Shown: positions 1 to 7,004, numbered from the stretch's first letter. The stretch: 9,679 nt of DNA from Pseudomonadota bacterium (GCA_023445495.1 JAEXLC010000244.1:1-9679), one strand, 5' to 3'. Numbers and translations are program-made. The notes: generated by a model not told the origin, from the sequence alone.

Positions 1-7
1 GCCCAAC

Positions 8-1255
8 TCACCCCAGCTTGAGCACCGCCGTCGCCGCCGAGGGCAGGTCCGCACGCTCCTGGAGCGACTGCTCGATCGCCAGCCCGGTCCGCGCGACCTT
101 GCCCGAATAGGCGGTGCGCCCGTTGACGATCACCTTCACCGGCTTGTCGAGGTTGAGCAGCTGGTCGGACAGGCGCAGTGTCGTGCCCGCCGGGACGGTG
201 CCGGTCAGGGTGATCGTCTGGCCCTCCACCGACGCGGTGATCGTGTCGCCGGCCTTGGCCGCCGCCGCATCGGGGCTGTGCAGCCAGTAGAAGCGGTCAT
301 GCGTCACATCGTCCTGCAGCCAGACGATGCGCTTGGGCCAGGGATTGCGGGTAAAGCCCGCCATCCAGGGCAGCGCCTCGGCATCCTTGCGGTTCATCCA
401 GTGCGGCAGGCCCGGATAGATGCGCGACATATGGACATAGCCGTCCGGATCGGCGGCGTGCAGCCGGTCGAGCTCGGCGGTCTTGTCGGCGGCGATCCTG
501 TTGCGGTCATAGGCGGCGTCGGCGCCGCCCATGAAGATCGCGAAGGGCAGGTTGCGCAGGCCGAGCACCGAGGATTCGTTCGGATGGCCCGCCATCATCG
601 CCGCGGCGGCGAAGCGATCGGCCATGCGCGGGGCGAGCTGCCACACGCCGTCGCCGCCCGCCGAATAGCCCATCAGATAGACGCGGTTGGGATCGACCCC
701 GTTGATCGCAACCTGCGCGTCGATCAGCTGCTGGAACAGCGGGTCGATATGCCCTTCATGCCAGAGGTTCCAGGTGTCGGTGGGCGCGCGCGGGGCAAGG
801 TAGATGCCCTCGGCCGGCTCGTAGAGGCGGATCTGATTGCGCCACTGCTGGTCGTTCACCGCCGGCTCGGCATTACCGCCGCCATGCATCGAGATCCACA
901 GGCTGCGCTTGCCGGCCGGGGCGTTGCCGAAGGTCTTGCTTTCCCACTTCAGCGTCTTGTCGCCCAGGGTGATCTGCTTTGCGGCAACGGCTTCGGCGGC
1001 ACGCGCCGCGACGGCACGCATGCGCTCGGCGCCCAACAGCGCCAGCGCGCGGTCGGCATCGGCGCGGTTCAGCGGGCGCGCCAGTGCCGGATCGTTCAGC
1101 GAGCGCCCGGCTTCGGGCTTCGCCAGCCAGGCCTCGATCGCCGCGACCGGCGCGGCGACGGGGCCATTGCGCGCCGCGACCGGCGTCACGGGAACGATGA
1201 GCGTGGGGGCAAGCGCAGTGGCGGCGAGGAGGATGCGGATCGCGATGCTGGACAT
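8..1255 (-). CDS. Secreted alpha/beta hydrolase (PHB-depolymerase/esterase-like)
   Basis: Predicted exported serine hydrolase of 415 residues. The N-terminus (basic Arg7, hydrophobic stretch about 8-27, VAA near 26-28) looks like a signal peptide, so it probably acts in the periplasm or outside the cell. The catalytic core about 105-300 shows an oxyanion-type HGGG (124-127), the nucleophile elbow GYSAGG with Ser198, a likely acid Asp246 in GGAD, and a likely base His285 in GLPHWM. This layout resembles polyhydroxybutyrate-depolymerase-like and feruloyl-esterase-like hydrolases. A C-terminal part about 310-415 looks all-beta and may be an accessory domain. The ATG is preceded by AGGGTG eight bases upstream. 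It is the last gene of the minus-strand run, 78 bases after the DUF3140 gene, and may have its own promoter there. The ester substrate cannot be read from the sequence; the hydrolase class is firm. Confidence 0.88.
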   Translation of the reverse strand: MSSIAIRILLAATALAPTLIVPVTPVAARNGPVAAPVAAIEAWLAKPEAGRSLNDPALARPLNRADADRALALLGAERMRAVAARAAEAVAAKQITLGDKTLKWESKTFGNAPAGKRSLWISMHGGGNAEPAVNDQQWRNQIRLYEPAEGIYLAPRAPTDTWNLWHEGHIDPLFQQLIDAQVAINGVDPNRVYLMGYSAGGDGVWQLAPRMADRFAAAAMMAGHPNESSVLGLRNLPFAIFMGGADAAYDRNRIAADKTAELDRLHAADPDGYVHMSRIYPGLPHWMNRKDAEALPWMAGFTRNPWPKRIVWLQDDVTHDRFYWLHSPDAAAAKAGDTITASVEGQTITLTGTVPAGTTLRLSDQLLNLDKPVKVIVNGRTAYSGKVARTGLAIEQSLQERADLPSAATAVLKLG

Positions 1256-1277
1256 GCGGGCACCCTAATCGCGGGAC

Positions 1278-1320
1278 AGCACATGTCTATACCATAAATA
1301 TGACCACGTTAGTACCAAAG
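1278..1320 (-). promoter_or_regulatory. Candidate promoter/operator upstream of the hydrolase
   Basis: An AT-rich patch in otherwise GC-rich DNA, inside the 78-base gap before the hydrolase start. On the minus strand TGGT occurs three times at spacings of 11 and 12 bases (plus-strand ACCA at 1314-1317, 1303-1306 and 1291-1294), close to one helical turn. A TTGGTA/TATGGT pair with a 16-base spacer is a weak -35/-10 candidate. The spacing pattern could be a regulator site, but no specific regulator is recognised. Confidence 0.3.
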
Positions 1321-1333
1321 CGCGTGGAACGCC

Positions 1334-1678
1334 CTATTCCTTCATCGGGTCGTGCCCCCAGTTCATCAGCGAATAGCGCCAGCGCGAGGTCGGGATGCGA
1401 TAATCCTCATGCGGGCCCTGGGCGCGGTGGCGGGCGACGAAGCCGATCACCTTGCGCATATGGGCATAGTCGCCGCCGTCGAGCTCTTCCTTGCGGGTGC
1501 GCAGGATCCCGACGATGCGCCGCCCCGAAGCATGGCCGATGCTCTCCACGCCATCGCGCTTCTGGCCAACCTTCCGGCTCTCGGGCGTTTCGAGCCATTC
1601 CTCGATCTCGGCCGGCGCCATGTTCACCACCTCGTGGAACTTGCGCCACACTGTCTCGTGATCGTCGCGTCCCGCCAC
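1334..1678 (-). CDS. DUF3140-type small protein
   Basis: Small soluble protein of 114 residues from the GTG at 1678. The blocks FHEVVNMAPAEIEEWLET, SRKVG, GRRIVGILRTRKEE and the C-terminal SLMNWGHDP match my recollection of the DUF3140 family, whose function is not established; these proteins are small, charged and helical. The GTG is preferred because ACGGAG lies six bases upstream and because family members begin with a short charged segment right before the FHxxVNM block. An in-frame ATG at 1708 (124 residues) has no Shine-Dalgarno and a second ATG at 1699 is also poor. The gene lies 74 bases after the GT-C-like membrane gene and may be co-transcribed with it. No catalytic motif is visible. 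Confidence 0.85.
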   Translation of the reverse strand: MAGRDDHETVWRKFHEVVNMAPAEIEEWLETPESRKVGQKRDGVESIGHASGRRIVGILRTRKEELDGGDYAHMRKVIGFVARHRAQGPHEDYRIPTSRWRYSLMNWGHDPMKE

Positions 1679-1688
1679 CCTTTTCTCC
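1679..1688 (-). promoter_or_regulatory. Ribosome binding site supporting the GTG start of the DUF3140 gene
   Basis: On the minus strand GGAG is followed by AAAAGG and then the GTG, a normal spacing of six bases. The two upstream ATG candidates lack anything comparable. Confidence 0.55.
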
Positions 1689-1752
1689 GTTATCGTCATG
1701 TTACCCATGCGTAACAGTCAGCCCTATCGCGGAGTTTCGTCGGGCGGGGATT

Positions 1753-3165
1753 TTATCCAGCCGCATCGGTGTAAGTTTCTCCCACCGGCGGCAGGAGAAG
1801 CCGCGCCGCGAGCCCGCTTCCGCCGACCAGCAACAGGGCGGCCAGCGCGATGCCCAGTCCGCGCCGGGGCAGGCCGGCGCCCGCCATCAGGGCAAGTGCC
1901 AGCCCGGTCGCGAGCATCGCCCAGAGGTGATAGCGATAATCGGCCGCGACGCTGATCGCCAGGAAGGCAAGCTCGGTCAGCGCCGCCGACAACGCCAGCG
2001 TCACCGCCAGCCGGCTGCGCGCATCGTCGCGGCGCCAGGCGAGCGCGACCACCGCCAGCGCCGCCACGAGCCAGAGGATCGGCGCGCCGAGCGGGCTTTC
2101 GGCCAGCACGCCCGCCAGGCGCTGGAACGGCTCGATCCGCGGCGAGGGCGAGCCGAGGCCGAGCGTGTTGGGCTCGCTGCCGGCCTGCGGCTCGGCAAGC
2201 GGATAGCGCCAGGGCACCAGCCAGCGCATCGTCGCGTTCCAATGCGCCAGCCGATGCGCGGCATAGGCCAGCGGGTGGTGCAGGATCGTGCCGACCCAGA
2301 CCCCGGTCAGCTTGCCGCCGGGCGCGGCATGGGCGAGCCCGTCCGCCACGAAATCGCAGCGATCGCCGAGCGGATCCCAGAGCAGCGGCCGGATGCAGCG
2401 TTGCGCCTCGGCCTCCTGCCATGTCGACGCGGGCAGGATCGGCACCGCCCCGGCACCGGCATGATGCGCGATGCCCGCCAGGTCATAGATCGGCAGCGAA
2501 CGCCCGACATCGCTGGCGCGCGCATGCAGCAGGCCGTGGTTGACGACCGGCATCGCCACCAGCACCGCGATCATGGCGGCAAGCATCAGCGCGCCGTGCC
2601 GCACCGGCCGCCACGCGCCGCTACCCAGCAGTCCGAAGGCCAGCGGCACGGTGGCGAACACCGCGTTGATCCGCACCAGCGTGGCGTAGAGCAGGAGCAG
2701 CACGACCAGCGCCGCCGCCAAGCGTGGCAGGGGCTGGTCCCGCAGCCGCCACCAGCAGCCGATCCCGACCGCGGCGAGCAGCGCACCCGCCATCTGGCCA
2801 TCCTTGAGCACCGCGACCTGCCAGCCCGCGATCGGCGGCCAGATGCCGAGCAGCAGCACGCCGGCCGCCGCGGTCCGCGCGCCTTGGCGCGCCAGTGCCG
2901 CGGCGATGAGCCCGAGCCCGGCCCAGTAGAGCAACATCTGGAGGAGGAACATCGGCGCCTGGCCGGCCCAGCCCAGCCCATGGAACAGCGACCAGAGCCG
3001 GGCCATCGCCGGCGGGTGCCAGTCGTCATAGCTGCCCGAAAGGAGCTGCTGATACTGGTTGAGGCTGTCGAACATCGCGACGCCCGGCCAGAACAGCGCG
3101 AGCATGGCGAGGCAGAGGAAAAGCGCGGCTAGCGCCGCCCGGGTCGCGGGCGACACGCGCGTCAA
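1753..3165 (-). CDS. Multi-span membrane protein, GT-C glycosyltransferase-like
   Basis: Predicted polytopic inner-membrane protein of 470 residues with roughly ten hydrophobic segments: one at about 10-31, several between 70 and 210, and several between 360 and 458. After the first helix comes FDSLNQY (Asp33) and then DDWHPP (47-52); a large extramembrane part spans about 215-355 with two cysteines (257, 270); ADYRYHLW occurs near 408-415. An acidic residue right after the first helix followed by a HPP element is typical of GT-C-fold lipid-linked glycosyltransferases, so a role in sugar transfer at the periplasmic face is possible but unproven. The start is a TTG: AGGAG overlaps the stop codon of the upstream gene and sits seven bases before it. 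The same frame stays open to 3558, but that part only shadows the upstream gene. No polysaccharide cluster is nearby, so donor and acceptor are unknown. Confidence 0.78.
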   Translation of the reverse strand: MTRVSPATRAALAALFLCLAMLALFWPGVAMFDSLNQYQQLLSGSYDDWHPPAMARLWSLFHGLGWAGQAPMFLLQMLLYWAGLGLIAAALARQGARTAAAGVLLLGIWPPIAGWQVAVLKDGQMAGALLAAVGIGCWWRLRDQPLPRLAAALVVLLLLYATLVRINAVFATVPLAFGLLGSGAWRPVRHGALMLAAMIAVLVAMPVVNHGLLHARASDVGRSLPIYDLAGIAHHAGAGAVPILPASTWQEAEAQRCIRPLLWDPLGDRCDFVADGLAHAAPGGKLTGVWVGTILHHPLAYAAHRLAHWNATMRWLVPWRYPLAEPQAGSEPNTLGLGSPSPRIEPFQRLAGVLAESPLGAPILWLVAALAVVALAWRRDDARSRLAVTLALSAALTELAFLAISVAADYRYHLWAMLATGLALALMAGAGLPRRGLGIALAALLLVGGSGLAARLLLPPVGETYTDAAG

Positions 3166-3177
3166 ACCAGCGCTCCT
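3166..3177 (-). promoter_or_regulatory. Ribosome binding site fixing the TTG start of the GT-C-like gene
   Basis: On the minus strand AGGAG (3177-3173) overlaps the TAG stop of the preceding gene (3178-3176) and is seven bases from the TTG. This arrangement favours translational coupling of the two membrane-protein genes. GTG at 3156 is a less well spaced alternative. Confidence 0.65.
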
Positions 3178-3544
3178 AGCTGAGCTTGCGGCCGAATACC
3201 GGGCGCGGCGCGTCCTCGGCGTGCGGGATCTCGGCGCTGCCCTGCCCTGCCGCCTTGCGCGCCAGATAGCGGGCGAGCGCCGCGTCCGCGTCGAAGGCCG
3301 GCTCCTCGGGCAGATCGATGCCCTTGCCCGGCGTGGGCCCGCGCGGCGTGATCGCCAGCTTGAGCAGGCGGAAGACCAGCGGGATGCAGAACAGCAGCCC
3401 GATCGCGCCGAGCCCGAGCACCGTCGGCCCCAGCCCCGATGCCAGCGGCCCCTCGTTCCAGCCGCTGAAGCCGGTGAAATAGAAGAGCAGCCCGCCGATA
3501 TAGACGAGCGGCAGCAGCGACAGGACCAGCTTGAACATGCGCAC
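3176..3544 (-). CDS. Small two-helix membrane protein, unknown function
   Basis: Protein of 122 residues that I do not recognise as a named family. It has two hydrophobic helices (about 5-24 and 38-62), a short Gly/Trp loop between them (FSGWNEGP), and a soluble, charged and Pro-rich tail of about 60 residues containing LPEEPAFDADAALARYLARK. The tail is probably cytoplasmic, since Arg/Lys cluster after the second helix. The start is a choice: the GTG at 3544 has GGGAG seven bases upstream, while the ATG at 3574 (132 residues) has none and the ATG at 3538 has the GGGAG 13 bases away. It ends 10 bases before the TTG of the GT-C-like gene and shares its Shine-Dalgarno region, so the two are probably made together; a helper role for that protein is inference only. 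Confidence 0.75.
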   Translation of the reverse strand: MRMFKLVLSLLPLVYIGGLLFYFTGFSGWNEGPLASGLGPTVLGLGAIGLLFCIPLVFRLLKLAITPRGPTPGKGIDLPEEPAFDADAALARYLARKAAGQGSAEIPHAEDAPRPVFGRKLS

Positions 3545-3592
3545 GCCGAATCTCCCACCAGTTCCGCGGAACATGGCAGGAGATCGGCAACA

Positions 3593-3608
3593 AAGGGTGA
3601 AGACCCTT
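3593..3608 (-). terminator. Weak hairpin at the lpdA stop codon
   Basis: Perfect 6-bp stem AAGGGT/ACCCTT with a four-base loop, beginning at the lpdA stop codon. On the minus strand it is followed by TGTTG rather than a proper T-run, so at best it is a partial terminator or a 3'-end stabiliser between lpdA and the membrane-protein genes. Confidence 0.3.
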
Positions 3609-5004
3609 AGATGTGGAGCGCGCGGCCGTAGGCGCCGAGCACGGCTTCGTGCATCGTCTCGCTGATCGTCGGGTGCGGGAACACCGTCTCCATCAGCTCT
3701 GCCTCGGTGGTCTCGAGCGTCTTGCCGATGGTGTAGCCCTGGATCATCTCGGTCACTTCCGCGCCGATCATGTGCGCGCCGAGCAGCTCGCCGGTCTTGG
3801 CGTCGAACACCGTCTTCACGAAGCCCTCGGCCTCGCCGAGCGCGATCGCCTTGCCGTTGCCGATGAAGGGGAAGTTGCCGACCTTCACTTCATAGCCGGC
3901 TTCCTTGGCCTTCGCTTCGGTGAGGCCGACCGACGCGATCTGCGGGTGGCAATAGGTGCAGCCCGGGATGTTGCGGACGTCCATTGCGTGCGGATGCTTG
4001 CCGGCGATCGCCTCGACGGCGATCACGCCCTCATGGCTCGCCTTGTGCGCGAGGAACGGCGGCGCCGTGACGTCGCCGATCGCATAAAGGCCGGGCACAT
4101 TGGTCTTGCACGCCGCGTCGGTGACGATGTGGCCGCGCTCGGTCTTCACGCCCAGCGTCTCGAGGCCGATATTCTCGGTGTTCGGCACGATGCCGACCGC
4201 GACGATGACGTGGCTGAACTCCTCGACGGTGACCTTGCCGTCCTTGCCCTTGATCGACGCCTTCACGCCCGAGCCGGTAACATCGATCTTCTCGACGCCG
4301 GTCGCGGTGCGGATGTCCATGCCCTGCTTCTTGAACTGCTTCTCGAGATGCGCGGAGACGTCCTTGTCCTCCACCGGCACGATCCGGTCGAGCATCTCGA
4401 CGATGGTCACCTTGGCGCCCATGTCGTTGTAGAAGCTGGCGAACTCGACGCCGATCGCGCCCGAGCCGATGACGAGCAGCTTGGTCGGCATCTCCGGCGG
4501 AGTCATCGCGGTGCGGTACGTCCAGATGCGCTTGCCGTCGGCCTTGGCGAAGGGCAGGTCGCGGGCACGGGCGCCGGTGGCGACGATGATGTTCTTCGCC
4601 TCGATATCGGTCTTCTTGCCGTCCTCGGCGGTCACGGTCAGCTTGCCCGGCGCGGTCAGCACGCCGGTGCCGAAATGCACCGCGATCTTGTTCTTCTTCA
4701 TCAGGTGCGTGACGCCCTGGTTGAGCTGCTTGGCGACGCCCCGCGAGCGCTTCACCACGGCTTCCAGATCGGCGCTGATCTTCTCGGCGACCAGCCCGTA
4801 GTCCTTGGCGTGCTGCATGTAGTGGAAGATCTCGGACGAGCGGAGCAGCGCCTTGGTGGGGATGCAGCCCCAGTTGAGGCAGATGCCGCCCAGCAGCTCG
4901 CGCTCGACGATCGCCGTCTTGAGGCCCAGCTGCGCGGCGCGGATCGCCGCCACATAACCGCCGGGGCCCGAACCGAGCACGATCACGTCATAGGTGTCAG
5001 CCAA
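3607..5004 (-). CDS. lpdA: Dihydrolipoyl dehydrogenase (E3)
   Basis: FAD-dependent enzyme that reoxidises dihydrolipoyl groups of 2-oxoacid dehydrogenase complexes and passes the electrons to NAD+. The length of 465 residues is normal for the family. Visible in order: FAD-binding GSGPGG (11-16), redox disulfide Cys42/Cys47 in CLNWGCIPTK, NAD-binding VIGSGAIG (178-185), the second FAD contact YAIGD (307-311), and the dimerisation domain ending with the catalytic dyad HPTISE (His444, Glu449). All key residues are present. The start codon is TTG at 5004: the family N-terminus (MADTYDVIVLGSG) begins exactly there, AAGGA sits eight bases upstream, and no ATG follows before residue 63. It lies 41 bases after the thioesterase and shares its operon with the pyruvate dehydrogenase E2, which suggests it mainly serves that complex, though E3 may also serve the 2-oxoglutarate and glycine systems. 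Confidence 0.98.
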   Translation of the reverse strand: MADTYDVIVLGSGPGGYVAAIRAAQLGLKTAIVERELLGGICLNWGCIPTKALLRSSEIFHYMQHAKDYGLVAEKISADLEAVVKRSRGVAKQLNQGVTHLMKKNKIAVHFGTGVLTAPGKLTVTAEDGKKTDIEAKNIIVATGARARDLPFAKADGKRIWTYRTAMTPPEMPTKLLVIGSGAIGVEFASFYNDMGAKVTIVEMLDRIVPVEDKDVSAHLEKQFKKQGMDIRTATGVEKIDVTGSGVKASIKGKDGKVTVEEFSHVIVAVGIVPNTENIGLETLGVKTERGHIVTDAACKTNVPGLYAIGDVTAPPFLAHKASHEGVIAVEAIAGKHPHAMDVRNIPGCTYCHPQIASVGLTEAKAKEAGYEVKVGNFPFIGNGKAIALGEAEGFVKTVFDAKTGELLGAHMIGAEVTEMIQGYTIGKTLETTEAELMETVFPHPTISETMHEAVLGAYGRALHI

Positions 5005-5017
5005 GGGAGGAATCCTT
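5005..5017 (-). promoter_or_regulatory. Ribosome binding site fixing the lpdA TTG start
   Basis: AAGGA (5017-5013 on the minus strand) is followed by an eight-base spacer and the TTG codon. It supports initiation at TTG, which protein similarity also requires. Confidence 0.65.
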
Positions 5018-5045
5018 CAATTGGGTTTGTGTGGATATAGGGGCC

Positions 5046-5444
5046 TCAGCCCGCATTTTCATCGAGCGGCCGGGGCCGCTTGTTCGCGTCGACCGCGACG
5101 AAGACGAACTGCGCCTGGGTGACCAGGCAGCTCTCTTCCGAATGGCGGGCGCGGCGCCAGGACTGGACTTCGATGGTCATAGAGGTACGGCCGACCCTGA
5201 GGATCTCGGCATAGACCGAGACTTCGTCGCCGACCGACACCGGCGCGTGGAACTTCATGCCCTCGACCGCGACGGTGACCGCCCGCCCGCGCGAATGGCG
5301 CGCGGCGACCAGCCCGGCGGCCAAGTCCATCTGGCCCATCAGCCAGCCGCCGAAGATGTCGCCATAGGCGTTGGCATCGGCGGGCATGGTGCTGACGCGG
5401 ATCGCCGGCTGGGTCTTCGGCTGTTCGGCGCCCTGCTCAACCAT
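5046..5444 (-). CDS. yciA: YciA-family acyl-CoA thioesterase (hotdog fold)
   Basis: Predicted cytoplasmic enzyme of 132 residues that cleaves acyl-CoA to the free acid and CoA. The block ADANAYGDIFGGWLMGQMD (22-40) carries the Asn25/Asp29 region of YciA-type hotdog thioesterases, followed by VTVAVEGMKFHAPVSVGD (57-73) and RVGRTSMTIEVQSW (83-96), all in the family's order and spacing. The ATG at 5444 is used because the conserved part starts about 15 residues later; it overlaps the end of the 79-residue gene by eight bases, and GGAG lies about ten bases upstream. A longer open frame to 5504 only overlaps that upstream gene. It sits between the E2 and E3 genes, so it may limit acyl-CoA build-up or recycle CoA near the complex; this is inference. 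Substrate chain length cannot be read from sequence. Confidence 0.93.
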   Translation of the reverse strand: MVEQGAEQPKTQPAIRVSTMPADANAYGDIFGGWLMGQMDLAAGLVAARHSRGRAVTVAVEGMKFHAPVSVGDEVSVYAEILRVGRTSMTIEVQSWRRARHSEESCLVTQAQFVFVAVDANKRPRPLDENAG

Positions 5445-5676
5445 CGACGCGCGGCTCCGTGCCGGCGGGCTTCGCTCCGCCCAGCTTCGCCTTGTCCACG
5501 GCATAGGCCTTGCGCACCGGGCCGATGCCCATGAGCACGACGGCGATCATGCAGGCATAGCCGACCAGCCAGATGTCCCCGGTCGCGCGCGGATAGGACC
5601 AGGCGGCCGCCGCGGAGATCAACGCCGCGGCGATCAGCCCGATCGCGATATGCACCACTTCGATCAGCACGCGCAT
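5437..5676 (-). CDS. Small two-helix membrane protein between E2 and the thioesterase
   Basis: Protein of 79 residues, not recognised as a named family. Two hydrophobic segments (about 4-26 and 35-52) are joined by a short loop SYPRATGD, and a basic, Pro/Gly-containing tail (PVRKAYAVDKAKLGGAKP) follows, so the tail is probably cytoplasmic. The ATG at 5676 has a strong CGGAGGG about nine bases upstream, located just after the E2 stop codon, with a gap of 17 bases; its own stop overlaps the thioesterase start by eight bases. These overlaps make co-translation with both neighbours likely. It is real rather than a shadow: it has a good ribosome site, ordinary membrane-protein composition, and no better frame on either strand. 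Its function is unknown. Confidence 0.8.
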   Translation of the reverse strand: MRVLIEVVHIAIGLIAAALISAAAAWSYPRATGDIWLVGYACMIAVVLMGIGPVRKAYAVDKAKLGGAKPAGTEPRVDG

Positions 5677-5693
5677 CGGCGCAGCCCTCCGGT

Positions 5694-7004
5694 TCAGGCG
5701 ATCATCCCGAAGGGATTCTCGACCAGCTCCTTGAAGATCTTCATCATCTCGGCGCCGTCGGCCCCGTCGATGGCGCGGTGATCGAAGCTGCCGGTCGCCG
5801 ACATCACGGTGGCGACGCCCAGCGCATCATCGACGATGTACGGACGCTTCTCGCCCGCGCCGATCGCCATGATCATGCCCTGGGGCGGATTGATCACGGC
5901 TTCGAACTGCTTGATGCCGAACATGCCCATGTTCGAGAGCGACGCGGTGCCGCCCTGATATTCTTCCGGCTTCAGCTTGCCTTCGCGGGCACGGCCGGCA
6001 AGGTCCTTCATCTCCGCCGAGATCGCCGAGACCGCCTTGTTGGCGGCGTCGCGAATGATCGGGGTGATGAGGCCGGTCGGGGTCGAGACCGCAACCGACA
6101 CGTCCGAACGGCTGTACTTGATCAGCTGCTCGCCGGTGTAGGTGACGTTGCACTTCGGCGCCTGCGCCAGTGCCACGCCGAGCGCCTTGATCAGCAGGTC
6201 GTTGACCGACAGCTTCACGCCGCGCGCGTCGAGCGCCTTGTTGAGGTCGCCGCGCAGCTTGAGCAGCGCGTCGAGACGGATATCGACCGTGAGGTAGATG
6301 TGCGGGACGGTCTGCTTCGACTCGGTGAGGCGGCGCGCGATCGTCTTGCGGATGTTTGAGAGCTTCTCGGCCTCGTGCGGGATCGATTCGTCCCACCAGA
6401 CCGGCTTGTGCTCGGCCGGGGCGGCAGCGGCAGCCGGCGCCGAAGCGGCGGGCGCGGCAGCTGCAGGCGCAGCGGCAGCCGGCGCGGCGCCGGGCTTTGC
6501 GTCCTCGACGTCGGCCTTGACGATTCGGCCGTTCGGGCCCGAGCCGGCGACGCCCGACAGGTCGACACCCTTCTCGGCGGCGATGCGCTTGGCGAGCGGG
6601 CTCGCCTTCACGCGGTCGCCCGACGCGGCCTGGGCCTGGGCGGGAGCGGGAGTCGGCGCGGGTGCAGCAGCCGGAGTCGGCGCAGGCGCGGCGGCAGCGG
6701 CCGGAGCCGGGGCGGCAGCCGGAGTCGGCGCCGGCGACGCAGCAGCGGTCGAGGCATCCTCGCCTTCACCGGCGATGATCGCGATCACGGTGCCGACCTT
6801 CACATTGTCGGTGCCCTCGGCAACGAGGATCTTGGCGATCACGCCCTCGTCCACCGCTTCGAATTCCATGGTGGCCTTGTCGGTCTCGATCTCGGCCATG
6901 AGGTCGCCGGACTTTACCGTATCGCCCTCCTTCACGAGCCACTTGGCGAGGGTTCCCTCTTCCATTGTGGGGGAAAGCGCAGGCATCTTGATTTCGATCG
7001 ACAT
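5694..7004 (-). CDS. pdhC: Pyruvate dehydrogenase E2, dihydrolipoamide acetyltransferase
   Basis: Core enzyme of the pyruvate dehydrogenase complex; it transfers the acetyl group from lipoyl-lysine to CoA in the cytoplasm. It has 436 residues with the usual order: one lipoyl domain (1-80) with Lys43 in EIETDKAT, an Ala/Pro linker (about 82-130) containing repeats of PAPTPAAAPA, the peripheral-subunit-binding domain (131-168, VKASPLAKRIAAEKG to GRIVKADVE), a second Ala-rich linker (169-198), and the catalytic domain (about 205-436) with DHRAIDG (His409, Asp413). MPALSPTMEEGTLAKW marks the alphaproteobacterial and mitochondrial type, so pyruvate rather than branched-chain oxoacid is the likely substrate. 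The ATG at 7004 begins the lipoyl domain; the frame stays open to 7136 but nothing upstream is conserved. It heads the minus-strand operon. E1 genes are not next to it, since the upstream gene is divergent. Confidence 0.97.
   Translation of the reverse strand: MSIEIKMPALSPTMEEGTLAKWLVKEGDTVKSGDLMAEIETDKATMEFEAVDEGVIAKILVAEGTDNVKVGTVIAIIAGEGEDASTAAASPAPTPAAAPAPAAAAAPAPTPAAAPAPTPAPAQAQAASGDRVKASPLAKRIAAEKGVDLSGVAGSGPNGRIVKADVEDAKPGAAPAAAAPAAAAPAASAPAAAAAPAEHKPVWWDESIPHEAEKLSNIRKTIARRLTESKQTVPHIYLTVDIRLDALLKLRGDLNKALDARGVKLSVNDLLIKALGVALAQAPKCNVTYTGEQLIKYSRSDVSVAVSTPTGLITPIIRDAANKAVSAISAEMKDLAGRAREGKLKPEEYQGGTASLSNMGMFGIKQFEAVINPPQGMIMAIGAGEKRPYIVDDALGVATVMSATGSFDHRAIDGADGAEMMKIFKELVENPFGMIA
6639..6734 (-). 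repeat. Ala/Pro linker repeats in E2
   Basis: Low-complexity DNA encoding the flexible linker between the lipoyl and binding domains. PAPTPAAAPA occurs at residues 91-100 and again at 107-116, then a diverged PAPTPAPAQ. At DNA level the unit GCAGCCGGAGTCGGCGC recurs with variation, so repeat-number variation between strains is expected. Confidence 0.75.

Noticed and set aside
278..1297. Long plus-strand open frame of 339 codons across the hydrolase gene
   Set aside because: It is antisense to the hydrolase, which has a full catalytic triad and signal peptide. Its Arg/His/Gly-rich composition is the usual mirror of GC-rich coding DNA.
1300..3132. Plus-strand open frame of 610 codons
   Set aside because: Arg/Gln/Pro-rich low-information protein with no motif, lying antisense to the DUF3140 and GT-C-like genes.
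3613..5040. Plus-strand open frame of 475 codons
   Set aside because: Exactly mirrors lpdA, whose active-site and cofactor motifs are complete.
5065..5080. Palindrome AGCGGCC-GG-GGCCGCT near the thioesterase end
   Set aside because: Inside coding sequence, with no T-run; GC-rich chance palindromes of this size are expected.
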